Positions 1 to 8,300 of a stretch of DNA of 64,000 nucleotides are shown here, piece after piece (the first letter of the stretch is position 1; each line of letters opens with the position of its first letter). Origin of the DNA: Enterovirga aerilata (GTDB lineage: Bacteria; Pseudomonadota; Alphaproteobacteria; Rhizobiales; Beijerinckiaceae). Location of the stretch: positions 186,001 to 250,000 of the forward strand of contig NZ_JABEPP010000006.1 in assembly GCF_013044135.1 (NCBI RefSeq), given 5' to 3'. The notes beneath the pieces are model-generated. The model was not told the origin of the DNA, ran no database searches, and worked only from the letters and a program-made list of their open reading frames with translations. A program made the translations under genes and the position numbers.

Positions 1-213
1 CTTCGGCAGGAACAGGTTCCAGAGCCCCGCCGCCTTCGCCTTCCTCTTCAGCTCCTCCATGACCGGCGGGATGGTCCAGCGGTCGGAGGCCTTGTTCACG
101 AAGTCCTCGTATTCGTGCTCGGCCGGATAGACATGCTCCTCCATGAAGGCCGCGACGCGGTCGCGCAGCTCCTCCGCGCGTGCGCTCATGGGGGGGATGG
201 TCACGGTGCTCAT
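1..213 (-). CDS. Acyl-CoA dehydrogenase, C-terminus cut by window edge
   Basis: Only the first 71 codons are inside the window. The N-terminus (MSTVTIPPMSARAEELRDRV, then a FMEEHVYPAE stretch and an AKAAGLWNLFLPK stretch) resembles the N-terminal helical domain of long-chain/ACAD10-11-type acyl-CoA dehydrogenases, which oxidise acyl-CoA to trans-2-enoyl-CoA with FAD. The start ATG lies 5 bases downstream of the preceding gene's stop, so it is probably the last-transcribed visible member of the minus-strand acyl-CoA operon. Active-site residues lie outside the window, so substrate class is not inferable. Confidence 0.8.
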   Translation of the reverse strand, partial: MSTVTIPPMSARAEELRDRVAAFMEEHVYPAEHEYEDFVNKASDRWTIPPVMEELKRKAKAAGLWNLFLPK

Positions 214-218
214 GGGGA

Positions 219-1370
219 TCAGGCCGCCTTGAAGAGGCCGCCGGCTTCGGCGACGCGAGAGAGGTGGTGGTCGGCATCGCCGAAGGCGGTGTCGATCATG
301 GTCATGCGCTTGAAATAGTGCCCCACGGAATATTCCTGGGTCACGCCGACGCCGCCGTGCAGCTGGATCGCCTGCTGGCCCACGAAGCGGCCCGAGCGTC
401 CGATCTGGACCTTCGCGGCCGACACGGCGTGCGAGCGCTCGGCCGGGTCGTCGGCGGCCGACATCATGGTGGCGTAGAAGGCCATGGAGCGCGCCTGCTC
501 GATCATGACCACCATGTCGGCCGCCCGGTGCTGCAGCACCTGGAAGGAGCCGATCGGCACGCCGAACTGCTTGCGGGTCTTCATGTAGTCGACCGTCAGC
601 TCGCGCATGCGGTCCATCACGCCGATTGCCTCCGCGCAGAGCGCTGCGATCGCCTCGTCGACGACGCGCTCCACCACGGGCAATGCGCCCTCCGGATTCC
701 CGATCACTCCCTCTGGCCCGACCCGGACATTGTCGAAGGTGATCTCGGCTCCCCGCATCCCGTCCTGGGTAGGATAGCCGCGCCGGGAGACGCCGGGCGC
801 CTTCGCGTCGACGAGGAATAGGCCGATACCCTTCCGATCGCGCTGCGAGCCGCCGGTGCGCGCCGTGACGAGAAGCTTGTCGGCCGAGTCGCCGTGCAGG
901 ACGACGCCCTTTTCGCCGTTCAGCACGAAACCCTCGCCGTCCTTCTTGGCCGTTGTCGATACGTCATGGAGGTCGTAGCGCGAGCCGCGCTCCACCTGCG
1001 CGAAGGCAAGGGTTAGCTCGCCGGCGGCCACCTTGGGCAGGAGCTCCGCCTGCTGCGCCTCGCTCGCGCCATGCCGGAGCAGCCCGCCGCCGAGGATGAC
1101 CGTCGAGAGATAGGGCTCGACCACGATGCCGCGCCCGAACGCCTCCATGACGATCATGGTCTCGACGGCGCCGCCGCCGATCCCGCCATGTTCTTCGGCG
1201 AAAGGCACGGCGAGGAGCCCGAGTTCGGCGAATTGACGCCAGTTCTCGCGGCTATAACCGTCCGGCTCGGCGATGAACCCCTTCCGGCTCTCGAAATCGT
1301 AGCGATCGGCAATGAAGCGATCGACCGACTCCTTGAGGAGCCTCTGCTCTTCGGTCAGGTCGAAATCCAA
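219..1370 (-). CDS. Acyl-CoA dehydrogenase (383 aa, TTG start)
   Basis: Acyl-CoA dehydrogenase family flavoprotein that introduces the alpha-beta double bond in acyl-CoA. It begins with a typical DFDLTEEQRLLKESVDRF helix and carries the C-terminal signature LHGGVGVTQEYSVGHYFKR at about residues 337-355. At 383 aa it has normal family length. The start is taken as TTG because the family alignment begins there and a GGAG lies 7 bases upstream; longer readings in this frame run into unrelated sequence of the neighbouring DUF559 gene. It follows DUF559 by 13 bases and precedes another ACAD by 5. Probably FAD-bound and cytosolic; the exact substrate is unknown. Confidence 0.9.
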   Translation of the reverse strand: MDFDLTEEQRLLKESVDRFIADRYDFESRKGFIAEPDGYSRENWRQFAELGLLAVPFAEEHGGIGGGAVETMIVMEAFGRGIVVEPYLSTVILGGGLLRHGASEAQQAELLPKVAAGELTLAFAQVERGSRYDLHDVSTTAKKDGEGFVLNGEKGVVLHGDSADKLLVTARTGGSQRDRKGIGLFLVDAKAPGVSRRGYPTQDGMRGAEITFDNVRVGPEGVIGNPEGALPVVERVVDEAIAALCAEAIGVMDRMRELTVDYMKTRKQFGVPIGSFQVLQHRAADMVVMIEQARSMAFYATMMSAADDPAERSHAVSAAKVQIGRSGRFVGQQAIQLHGGVGVTQEYSVGHYFKRMTMIDTAFGDADHHLSRVAEAGGLFKAA

Positions 1371-1383
1371 CTGCGTGCTCCGT

Positions 1384-1749
1384 TCAATTCGCGCGGTTGT
1401 ACGGTGATCGCACATCCGGAGAGGCCGGGTTGCGAGCGCTCCACTCGCCGCGCAAAGCTGCGAGGATCGTGTCCAGGACGACGATCTTGCGTCGGTCGAC
1501 ATCCTGATTGGTGAAGCGGAGCACCTGATAACCCTCGCGCGACAAGAGCCTGTCCCGTTCTCGATCGGCAGCCTCGATAGCCGGATCGCGACCATGCTGC
1601 TCTCCGTCGAGCTCCACGATCAGGCGCTGCTTGAGGCAAGCGAAATCGACAACGTATCTCCCGATCGGAACCTGCCGGCGGAAGTGGAACCCCAGCGGTA
1701 CGAGCACTTCCCGGATCCAGTTCCAGACCTTCACCTCGTGGCGCGTCAT
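1384..1749 (-). CDS. DUF559 domain protein, putative very-short-patch-like endonuclease fold
   Basis: A 121-aa reading from ATG contains the hallmarks of DUF559: MTRHEVKVWNWIRE, then GFHFRRQVPIGRYVVDF, then a LIVELDGEQH core with D and E spaced as in PD-(D/E)XK folds, then LSREGYQVLRF. The function of this very common family is unproven; it is related in fold to Vsr-type endonucleases. The start is uncertain, since family members usually carry about 10-25 residues more (here VSRSLRRR), but no clear upstream start with a good Shine-Dalgarno is visible. It sits between two acyl-CoA dehydrogenase genes and beside a palindromic GC-rich repeat, an association often seen for this family in Rhizobiales. 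Confidence 0.75.
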   Translation of the reverse strand: MTRHEVKVWNWIREVLVPLGFHFRRQVPIGRYVVDFACLKQRLIVELDGEQHGRDPAIEAADRERDRLLSREGYQVLRFTNQDVDRRKIVVLDTILAALRGEWSARNPASPDVRSPYNRAN

Positions 1750-1840
1750 GCGGCGGCGCAAAGAACGTGAGACGCCGGCCGGAAGATCGGAGTGCGGGCG
1801 GCCCCGTGCCGCAAGAATGCGATCTGTTACGACCTCCGTT

Positions 1841-1962
1841 GATCCTCCCCCGGAGGGGGAGGTGGCAGGCGCGTCAGCGCCTGACGGAGGGGGACTGCCC
1901 ACCCGGCGTGCCCCACCCCGGCTCGGCTTCGCCGACTCGGCCCTCCCCTCCGGGGAGGGATC
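1841..1962. repeat. GC-rich palindromic intergenic repeat beside DUF559
   Basis: The element is bounded by near-inverted ends, GATCCTCCCC at 1841-1850 and GGGGAGGGATC at 1952-1962. It contains internal palindromes: CCTCCCCCGGAGGGGGAGG at the left, GGCGCGTCAGCGCC (1868-1881) in the middle and CCCTCCCCTCCGGGGAGGG at the right. It lies upstream of the DUF559 start and could fold as a large cruciform. Its look matches dispersed repeats of rhizobial genomes; dispersal itself cannot be shown from one window. Confidence 0.65.
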
Positions 1963-1988
1963 AACGCCGCGTGTGCTCCCGCCGCTCG

Positions 1989-3200
1989 TCACAGCCCCAA
2001 AATCGCCTTGGCGATGATCTGGCGCTGGATCTCGTTCGATCCGCCATAGATCGAGACCTTGCGCCAGTTGAAGTAGGTCGGCGCGACGGAGGCGGCCCAG
2101 TCGGGCCCGATCGGCGGCTCGTTGGAGAGAGGCGCGTCCTCACCTTCCGGCTCCGGCACGTAGGGGAGAGCGTAGGGGCCGACGACGTCCAGAAGGAGTT
2201 CGGTCGTCATCTGCTGGATCTCCGAGCCCTTGATCTTCAGCACGGAGGAGGCCGGATCGGGCTTGCCCTTCTCGCGCGTGCGCTCGGCGGCGATCACGCG
2301 GAGCTGGGTCATCTCGAGCGCCTTGAGCTCGATCTCGGCGGCCGCAAGCTTTTCCCGGAACCGCGGATTGCGGATCATCGGCTCCTCGCCGATGCGCTCG
2401 ATGGAGGCGAGTTCGCGGATGCGGCGGAGGCGCTCCTTCGAGACGCCGACGCGGGCGATGTTGGTGCGCTCGTTCCCGAGCAGGAACTTGGCGTAATCCC
2501 AGCCCTTGTTCTCCTGCCCGACGAGGTTCTCCACCGGCACCTTCACGTCGTCGAAAAACACCTCGTTCACTTCGTGCCCGCCGTCGAGCAGCTCGATCGG
2601 CCGCACGGTGATGCCCGGCGTCTTCATGTCGATCAGCAGGAAGGAGATGCCCTCCTGCTTCTTGGCCGTCGGATCGGTGCGGACGAGGCAGAAGATCCAG
2701 TCGGCATGCTGGGCGAGCGTCGTCCAGGTCTTCTGGCCGTTCACGACATAGTGGTCGCCGTCCCGCACGGCGCGCGTCTTGAGCGAGGCGAGGTCGGAGC
2801 CGGAGCCCGGCTCGGAGAAGCCCTGGCACCACCAATCGTCGAGGTTGGCGATGCGCGGCAGGAAGTGCTTCTTCTGCGCCTCGTTGCCGAAGGTGTAGAT
2901 GACGGGCCCGACCATGTTGACGCCGAAGGCGAGCGGCGCGGGAGCAGGAAAAGCCTGAAGCTCCTCGAGGAAGATGTACTGGCGTACGGGGTCCCAGCCC
3001 GTGCCGCCGTATTCGACAGGCCAGTGCGGCACCCCCCAGCCATGCCTGTTGAGGGTACGGGTCCAGTCCACCAGCTCCTGCTTGGTGAAATGGCGGCCGG
3101 CGACGAGCTTTTCCCGCAGCTTCGGATCCAGGTTGTCGCGGAAGAAGGCGCGCACCTCCTCCCGGAACGCGTTTTCCTCCGGCGTGAAGCGCAGATCCAT
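1989..3200 (-). CDS. Acyl-CoA dehydrogenase (403 aa)
   Basis: Full-length acyl-CoA dehydrogenase. It starts MDLRFTPEENAFREEVRAFF, carries the FAD/substrate signature QGFSEPGSGSDLASLKTRA near residue 127, and ends with the C-terminal helix motif IYGGSNEIQRQIIAKAILGL. The length is typical of the long-chain/isobutyryl subfamilies. A strong purine-rich Shine-Dalgarno (GGAGGAGACGAGGGA) precedes the ATG at 3200. It is probably co-transcribed with the upstream nucleotidyl-cyclase-like gene (84-bp gap) and the other acyl-CoA genes. Two or three different ACADs in one cluster suggest catabolism of a branched, aromatic or sterol-like acyl chain rather than generic beta-oxidation; this is inference. 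Confidence 0.92.
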   Translation of the reverse strand: MDLRFTPEENAFREEVRAFFRDNLDPKLREKLVAGRHFTKQELVDWTRTLNRHGWGVPHWPVEYGGTGWDPVRQYIFLEELQAFPAPAPLAFGVNMVGPVIYTFGNEAQKKHFLPRIANLDDWWCQGFSEPGSGSDLASLKTRAVRDGDHYVVNGQKTWTTLAQHADWIFCLVRTDPTAKKQEGISFLLIDMKTPGITVRPIELLDGGHEVNEVFFDDVKVPVENLVGQENKGWDYAKFLLGNERTNIARVGVSKERLRRIRELASIERIGEEPMIRNPRFREKLAAAEIELKALEMTQLRVIAAERTREKGKPDPASSVLKIKGSEIQQMTTELLLDVVGPYALPYVPEPEGEDAPLSNEPPIGPDWAASVAPTYFNWRKVSIYGGSNEIQRQIIAKAILGL

Positions 3201-3284
3201 TCCCTCGTCTCCTCCGCGTGAGCCGCGGCCGACTTGAGCCGGCCCCTTCTCGGCCGGCGAACCTCGCGCCGGCTCAATGCCTCA

Positions 3285-4118
3285 TCAGCGCACGCGTTGC
3301 CAGAGGCCGCCCGCCGGCTCAAGCATCGCGTCCTTGCCGCCCGTCTTCCGGCCGCCGAGCGTCGTCTCGTAGAAGCGCTCGATGGCGAGCTTCCCCGAGA
3401 GCACGCGCGGCGACCTCTCGTCGGGGAAGAAGACGTAGACCTCCTCGTCCGAGTGGGCGGAATACTTCTCCTGGTCGCCGTGCAGCACCATCGGCCGGCC
3501 GAAACGCCGGTTCACGTAGTTCTGCACGTCGAAGAGCTCCTTCGAGCGAACATGCTTCTCGCCGAGCCGGGTCTCGGTGACGAAGATCGTGTCGAGCGGG
3601 TTGTCGACGTTGACGATCGCATACAGGTCGTAATCGCCGTGTATGTACGTCGCGGCAGTGATGAGAGAGCCGGACGAGAACATCACGCAGCCGAAATGGA
3701 TATGGTCCGGGTCCATCTGGACGCCGTATTGTCCGCCTTGCGGGTAGAAGGTCTTCGTCGGGCGCCCGTCCGGGCCGTAGATCCCGGCGGCGACCTTCGG
3801 AGCGAATTTCCCCCATTCCTCGACCGCCTTGGCGTGCTTGCCGCCCTTGAAGGCGGCGAAGCCAACCATGTTCGGATCGACCACGAGGCCGGCCGTCTTA
3901 TAGAGGCGGCCGTTGAGGATGACGTCGAGGTCAGCTGTCTTCGCCTTGCAGTCGAGCCGCTTGGCGGAATAGCCCTCCTTGCTCATGTAGGGCAGCGAAT
4001 GCGGGTTCGTGGCCCGCACCAGGATATAGACCTCGAACCAGCGCGCGGCTTCTGCGAACACCGCAGCATCCTCGTCGCGCATTCCGGCGAGCGCGCTCGG
4101 GCAAAGGCTTGAGGTCAT
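3285..4118 (-). CDS. Class II (edema factor/ExoY-like) nucleotidyl cyclase domain protein
   Basis: A 277-aa protein whose landmarks align, in order, with the catalytic core of class II adenylyl cyclases (anthrax EF, CyaA, ExoY). VYILVRATN at 30-38 corresponds to EF YILFRPVN, with Arg35. SAKRLDCKAKTAD at 51-63 gives Lys53 and Lys60 at the two catalytic lysine positions, with Lys58 where ExoY also has Lys and EF has His. GDYDLYAI at 161-168 supplies the two metal-binding aspartates (162, 164). MVLHG at 210-214 supplies the base/ribose-region histidine (213). No signal peptide or secretion repeats are seen, and it is shorter than ExoY (378 aa), so a bacterial cytosolic role is possible. The start ATG at 4118 has GAGGGGGAAC upstream. 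Activity and substrate (ATP, GTP, UTP) are unproven. The alignment was made by eye against remembered family sequences. Confidence 0.72.
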   Translation of the reverse strand: MTSSLCPSALAGMRDEDAAVFAEAARWFEVYILVRATNPHSLPYMSKEGYSAKRLDCKAKTADLDVILNGRLYKTAGLVVDPNMVGFAAFKGGKHAKAVEEWGKFAPKVAAGIYGPDGRPTKTFYPQGGQYGVQMDPDHIHFGCVMFSSGSLITAATYIHGDYDLYAIVNVDNPLDTIFVTETRLGEKHVRSKELFDVQNYVNRRFGRPMVLHGDQEKYSAHSDEEVYVFFPDERSPRVLSGKLAIERFYETTLGGRKTGGKDAMLEPAGGLWQRVR

Positions 4119-4223
4119 GACCGTTCCCCCTCGGATGGTACTCGAGGGAGATGATGCGTTGGCGCGGCGCTGCCTGGCGTGCGCGGGCTCACGAGCCGTC
4201 TTCCGCCGGTGCATCCGGGAGGA

Positions 4224-5918
4224 TCAAGCGGCACCCCGCCGCGCGGCGGCATCGGCGGCCTTCTTCCGCTCCTCGTCCCGGAGTTCGAGCTTCGACAGCT
4301 TGCCGATGGCGGTCCGCGGCAGGGCGGGCCGGATCTCGAGCGCCTGCGGCATCTCGTGGCGGCCGAGCTTGTCCTTCAGGAAGGCCTGCAACTCCTCGAG
4401 GCCGAACGAGGCCGCGCCGGCGCGGAGCTTCACGAAGGCCTTGGCGCTCTCGCCGCGGTACGGATCGGGTATCCCGACCACAAGGCATTCCTCGACGGCC
4501 GGGTGCTCGTAGATCGCCTGCTCGATCATCTGCGGGTAGACGTTGAAGCCGCCCGAGATGATCATGTCCTTCTTTCGGTCGACGATGAAGAAGAACCCGT
4601 CCTCATCCATGTAGCCGATGTCGCCGGTGAGGAACCAGCCGTCGACGAAAGCCGCCTTCGTCTCCTCCGGACGGTTCCAGTAGCCCTGCGTGACGTTCGG
4701 GCCGCGGATCCGGAGCTCGCCGACCTCGCCCGGCGGGAGCGTCTTCGAAGGATCCTGGAGCGAGCAGACGTCCATCTCGACACCTGGGAGCGGCAGGCCG
4801 ATCGTGCCCGGCTTGGTCGGCCCGGCGGAAAGCCGGTTCGTCCCCGCGGGCGAGGTCTCCGTCATGCCCCACCCACCCACGAGCCTGTGTCCGGTGAGTC
4901 GCTCGAACCGGTCCGCCACCTCGACCGGAAGGGGCGCACCGCCCGAGCCGCAATAGGCCAGCGAGGAGAAGTCGCGCGTCTCGATCCCCGGGACGGCCGA
5001 GAGCGCGATCCACATGGTCGGCACGCCCGGGAAATGGGTGATGCGGCCGATCTCGATATCCCTGAGCGTCTGCTCCACGTCGAAGCGCGTCCGCAGCGCG
5101 ATCTCGGCCCCGCGCTTCAATCCGCGAAGAAGAATCGTGGTGAGCGCATAGATGTGGAAAAGCGGCAGGACGCAGAGGATCTTGTCGTGCTCGGTCCGGT
5201 CCTGCGGCAGGGCGCCGAACCAGTTCGAATACATGGAGACGGCCGCCGTCAGGTTCGCGTGCGTCAGGATCGCGCCCTTCGGCATGCCCGTCGTGCCGCC
5301 CGTGTATTGCAGGAGCGCGATGTCCTCCGGCCTGATCTCGGGCGGGCTTGGGGGCGGGCCGCCCTCGGCCGTGAAGGACGCGAAGGTCGCGACCCGAGGA
5401 CGCTCGCCGATCGGCGTCGGCGCGACCGGCGAGGGGCCCCAATGCGCGTCGTCGCCGACGACGAGCAGGTCGATCAGCCCGGTTTCGAGCAGCTTCTCGG
5501 CGCGCTCGTACATCCCGCCGATATTCGTCGTGACGATGACGCGGGCTCCGGAATCCTTCAGCTTGTGCGCGAGCTCGCGCTCGGCGTCGAGCGGTGACAG
5601 ATGGACGACCCGCGCCCCGCTCATCGTGCCGCCGAAGAAGGCCAGCGGGTGATAGGGCGTATTGGGAAGATAGAGCGCGACGGAGTGGCCGCGGCCGATC
5701 CCGGCGCGCGTAAAGGCGCCGGCCGCGATCTCGGCACCCGCCAGCAGTTCCGCATAGGAGATCGTCCGGCCGCGGAACTCGATGGCGGTCTTCGGCCCGT
5801 AGGTGGCGGCTGCCTCGCGGAGCAGCGCCGGGACCGTGGATATCTCCACCGGCGCGTCCCATGAGAGGCCGGGCGGATAGGACTTCTCCCAGGCGAAGGG
5901 ACGAGTGTTCACGCCCAT
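4224..5918 (-). CDS. Long-chain/medium-chain acyl-CoA ligase (AMP-binding)
   Basis: ANL-superfamily acyl-CoA synthetase that activates a carboxylic acid through an acyl-adenylate to acyl-CoA. The P-loop-like motif [19 protein letters not shown] is at about 204-222. The adenylate core [11 protein letters not shown], the A7-type [17 protein letters not shown] and the hinge [16 protein letters not shown] follow in order, with a C-terminal catalytic lysine region ([18 protein letters not shown]). Length is about 564 aa from ATG 5918; a TTG at 5930 is an alternative start. It is the first gene of the minus-strand cluster and logically feeds the dehydrogenases downstream. Divergent from the thiolase at 6151. 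Confidence 0.92.
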   Translation of the reverse strand: MGVNTRPFAWEKSYPPGLSWDAPVEISTVPALLREAAATYGPKTAIEFRGRTISYAELLAGAEIAAGAFTRAGIGRGHSVALYLPNTPYHPLAFFGGTMSGARVVHLSPLDAERELAHKLKDSGARVIVTTNIGGMYERAEKLLETGLIDLLVVGDDAHWGPSPVAPTPIGERPRVATFASFTAEGGPPPSPPEIRPEDIALLQYTGGTTGMPKGAILTHANLTAAVSMYSNWFGALPQDRTEHDKILCVLPLFHIYALTTILLRGLKRGAEIALRTRFDVEQTLRDIEIGRITHFPGVPTMWIALSAVPGIETRDFSSLAYCGSGGAPLPVEVADRFERLTGHRLVGGWGMTETSPAGTNRLSAGPTKPGTIGLPLPGVEMDVCSLQDPSKTLPPGEVGELRIRGPNVTQGYWNRPEETKAAFVDGWFLTGDIGYMDEDGFFFIVDRKKDMIISGGFNVYPQMIEQAIYEHPAVEECLVVGIPDPYRGESAKAFVKLRAGAASFGLEELQAFLKDKLGRHEMPQALEIRPALPRTAIGKLSKLELRDEERKKAADAAARRGAA

Positions 5919-5992
5919 CCTCTGCGGCAAAACCTGCGCATCGCTTCCTCACGTGACGGTTGCACCCGTTCTGATGCGGGTCTTGAGACAGA

Positions 5993-6021
5993 TCATTATG
6001 CCCCGGCCGCCCCAAATCCAA
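5993..6021 (-). promoter_or_regulatory. Possible sigma-70-type promoter for the acyl-CoA operon
   Basis: Read on the minus strand: TTGGAT at 6021-6016, a 17-base spacer, then TAATGA at 5998-5993, about 75 bases upstream of the acyl-CoA ligase start in the divergent intergenic region. Only a weak match to the -10 consensus, so tentative. Confidence 0.3.
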
Positions 6022-6150
6022 GCGGTCGCGCTGCGACTTTCGCGAGCATGCAAGCGGCGGGTCTCGACCGGGCTTGTGCGGCGCCCGGCCGGGCGCGATA
6101 TGGGCCGCAAGACGCCGTCCCTTCGACCGGCGGCACCCGGGAGAGAGCCC

Positions 6151-7353
6151 ATGCGCGAAGCCGTCATCGTGTCCACCGCCCGCACGCCGATCGGCAAGGC
6201 CTATCGCGGCGCCTTCAACGACACGCAGGCGCAGGCTCTTGGCGGCCATGCGATCCGCGAGGCGGTTTCGCGCGCCGGGATCGAGCCGGGCGAGGTCGAG
6301 GACGTGGTCATGGGCGCGGCGCTGCAGCAGGGCTCGACCGGCGGCAATATAGCTCGCCAGGCCGCCCTCCGGGCAGGGCTGCCGACCAGCGTCGCCGGAC
6401 AGAGCATGGACCGGCAATGCGCCTCGGGCCTGATGGCGATCGCGACCGCTGCCAAGGAGATCGTGGTCGACGGCATGCAGGTCGCGGTCGGCGGCGGGCT
6501 CGAATCGATCTCGCTGGTCCAGAACGAGCACCAGAACCGCTGGCGCGCCGCCGACCCCTGGCTGGTGGACCGCGTCCCGCAGCTCTACATGACCATGCTG
6601 GAGACCGCCGAGATCGTGGCCGACCGCTACGGCGTCTCGCGCGAGGCGCAGGACGAGTACGCGCTGCAGTCGCAGCGGCGAACGGCCGAGGCGCAGGATG
6701 CCGGGCGCTACAGGGACGAGATCGTCCCGGTCACGGCCGCCATGATCGTGACCGACAAGGCGACCGGCGAGACCTCCACGCGCGAGGTCACGCTCGACAA
6801 GGACGAGGGCAACCGGCCGCAGACCCGGCTCGAGGATCTCGAGAAGCTGCAGCCCGTCTTCAAGAACGGCCAGCGCGTGAAGGAGGGCCGCTTCATCACG
6901 GCCGGCAATGCCTCGCAGCTTTCCGATGGCGCATCGGCCTGCGTCCTGATGGAGGCCAAGGAGGCCGAGCGCCGCGGCCTCACGCCGCTCGGCGCCTACC
7001 GGGGCATCGCGGTCGCGGGCTGCGACCCGGACGAGATGGGGATCGGGCCCGTCTTCGCGGTGCCGAAGCTCCTCAAGCAGCATGGGCTGACGGTGGACGA
7101 CATCGACCTTTGGGAGCTCAACGAGGCCTTCGCCTGCCAGGTTCTCTATTGCCGCGACAAGCTTGGCATCCCGAACGACAAGCTCAATGTCGACGGCGGC
7201 GCGATCTCGATCGGCCACCCCTACGGCATGTCAGGCGCCCGGATGACGGGCCACATCCTCATCGAGGGCAAGCGCCGCGGCGCCAGGTATGGCGTGGTCA
7301 CCATGTGCGTGGGCGGCGGCATGGGCGCGGCGGGGTTGTTCGAGATTTTCTGA
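6151..7353 (+). CDS. Acetyl-CoA acyltransferase (thiolase)
   Basis: A 400-aa thiolase catalysing CoA-dependent cleavage of 3-ketoacyl-CoA (or the reverse condensation). The nucleophilic cysteine is Cys90 in [22 protein letters not shown] lies near residue 328. The histidine is in [16 protein letters not shown] near 350, and the second cysteine in [16 protein letters not shown] near 381. The start is ATG at 6151, with GGGAGAG upstream; in-frame sequence before it is not thiolase-like. It completes the beta-oxidation set with the dehydrogenases on the other strand and the fused hydratase/dehydrogenase at 8301. Probably cytosolic and tetrameric, as is usual in the family. Confidence 0.93.
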   Translation: MREAVIVSTARTPIGKAYRGAFNDTQAQALGGHAIREAVSRAGIEPGEVEDVVMGAALQQGSTGGNIARQAALRAGLPTSVAGQSMDRQCASGLMAIATAAKEIVVDGMQVAVGGGLESISLVQNEHQNRWRAADPWLVDRVPQLYMTMLETAEIVADRYGVSREAQDEYALQSQRRTAEAQDAGRYRDEIVPVTAAMIVTDKATGETSTREVTLDKDEGNRPQTRLEDLEKLQPVFKNGQRVKEGRFITAGNASQLSDGASACVLMEAKEAERRGLTPLGAYRGIAVAGCDPDEMGIGPVFAVPKLLKQHGLTVDDIDLWELNEAFACQVLYCRDKLGIPNDKLNVDGGAISIGHPYGMSGARMTGHILIEGKRRGARYGVVTMCVGGGMGAAGLFEIF

Positions 7354-7366
7354 GGAGGGCAGTCAA

Positions 7367-7384
7367 CGCAACCATATGGTTGCG
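7367..7384. promoter_or_regulatory. ArsR operator 1 (perfect 18-bp palindrome)
   Basis: CGCAACCATATGGTTGCG is a perfect palindrome (half-site GCAACC, 4-base centre ATAT), 48 bases upstream of the AHSA1 start. The same half-sites recur in operator 2. The location upstream of an AHSA1-ArsR pair suggests autoregulation by the ArsR protein. Confidence 0.7.
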
Positions 7385-7413
7385 ATTCATGATTGCTCCT
7401 GGTAGGTCATCAC

Positions 7414-7429
7414 GCAACCGACAGGTTGC
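7414..7429. promoter_or_regulatory. ArsR operator 2 (GCAACC-N4-GGTTGC)
   Basis: An inverted repeat with half-sites identical to operator 1 and a GACA centre, ending 2 bases before the AHSA1 start codon and overlapping its Shine-Dalgarno region (AGG). Centre-to-centre distance to operator 1 is 46 bp, so two bound dimers would lie on similar but not identical faces of the helix. Confidence 0.65.
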
Positions 7430-7431
7430 TG

Positions 7432-7875
7432 ATGACAGACGCCATCCAGAAGACGATCGAGATCAAGGCTCCGGTCGAGCGCGTCTGGGGGGCGCTGACG
7501 GATCATGAGGAGTTTGGAGCCTGGTTCAGGGTGAGACTCGACGGGCCGTTCGTGGTGGGCGGGATGTCCCGCGGGCGGATGACCTATCCGGGCTACGAGA
7601 ACTATCCCTGGGACGCCCGCGTGCTGGTCATGGATGCCCCGCGTCTCTTCGCGTTCGAATGGCCGCATATCGAGGCGCCGGACGAAGATCCGGATCGGGC
7701 CGCCTGGACGCGGGTCGAATTCCGACTGGAGCCGACGCCCGCCGGAACGCGGCTCACGGTGACTGAGTCCGGCTTCGACGCCCTGCCGCCCGATCGCCGC
7801 GTCGAGTTCATGCGCCGCAACGAGGGCGGCTGGGCCATTCAGCTCGAGAACATCAAGGCGCATGTCGCGGGCTGA
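7432..7875 (+). CDS. SRPBCC/AHSA1 family protein
   Basis: A 147-aa START-like/AHSA1 protein: TIEIKAPVERVWGALTDHEEFGAWF at the N-terminus (a classic SRPBCC opening), PRLFAFEWPH in the middle and GTRLTVTESGFDALP near the C-terminus. These helix-grip proteins bind hydrophobic ligands or act as chaperone-like partners; the ligand is unknown. The start at 7432 follows CAGG and the twin ArsR operators. It overlaps the ArsR gene by 14 bases, so the two are translationally coupled. The arrangement is a standard AHSA1-ArsR module. Confidence 0.88.
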   Translation: MTDAIQKTIEIKAPVERVWGALTDHEEFGAWFRVRLDGPFVVGGMSRGRMTYPGYENYPWDARVLVMDAPRLFAFEWPHIEAPDEDPDRAAWTRVEFRLEPTPAGTRLTVTESGFDALPPDRRVEFMRRNEGGWAIQLENIKAHVAG

Positions 7876-8215
7876 CCGGCATTGTTCCGCTCCGGACGCG
7901 GCTGCGCTGTTCGCGGCACTCGGGGACGAGACGCGGCTGGCCCTGGTGTCGGAGCTGAGCGATGGCCGGGACCACTCCATCGCCAGGCTTTCGGCCGACA
8001 AGGCGCTGAGTCGGCAGGCCGTAACAAGGCACCTTCGGGTACTGGAAGCGGCGGGACTGGTCAGCAGCATCCGCATTGGCCGCGAAAGCCGTTTCAGGCT
8101 GACGCCCGAGCCTCTCGGGGAGATTCGCTCGTACCTGGACCGTGTCTCGGCCCATTGGGATGAGGCGCTCGGTCGCCTCAAGCTGCTTGTCGAAGGGCCC
8201 GCAGGGGAAGGTTGA
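7862..8215 (+). CDS. ArsR-family winged-helix transcriptional regulator
   Basis: A 117-aa ArsR/SmtB-type regulator: FAALGDETRLALVSELSDG, then the recognition region ADKALSRQAVTRHLRVLEAAG and the wing GLVSSIRIGRESRFRL. No metal-binding Cys-x-Cys in helix 3 is visible, so it is probably not a metal sensor. It belongs to the subgroup paired with AHSA1 proteins. Its likely targets are the two GCAACC-N4-GGTTGC palindromes upstream of the pair, giving autorepression (inference). Confidence 0.9.
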   Translation: MSRADRHCSAPDAAALFAALGDETRLALVSELSDGRDHSIARLSADKALSRQAVTRHLRVLEAAGLVSSIRIGRESRFRLTPEPLGEIRSYLDRVSAHWDEALGRLKLLVEGPAGEG

Positions 8216-8300
8216 GCCGCTACGCTCCTCCCTTGCCCCCGCCCCGATCCTCCCGATACACGCCTCCCCAGAACAGCCATTCAATTTGGGAGGCAGCGAC

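Noticed and set aside
4603-7218. 871-codon minus-strand open frame crossing the acyl-CoA ligase, the divergent promoter region and the thiolase gene
   Set aside because: Arg/Ala/Gly-rich composition of a GC-frame shadow; it spans two well-supported genes and has no family motif.
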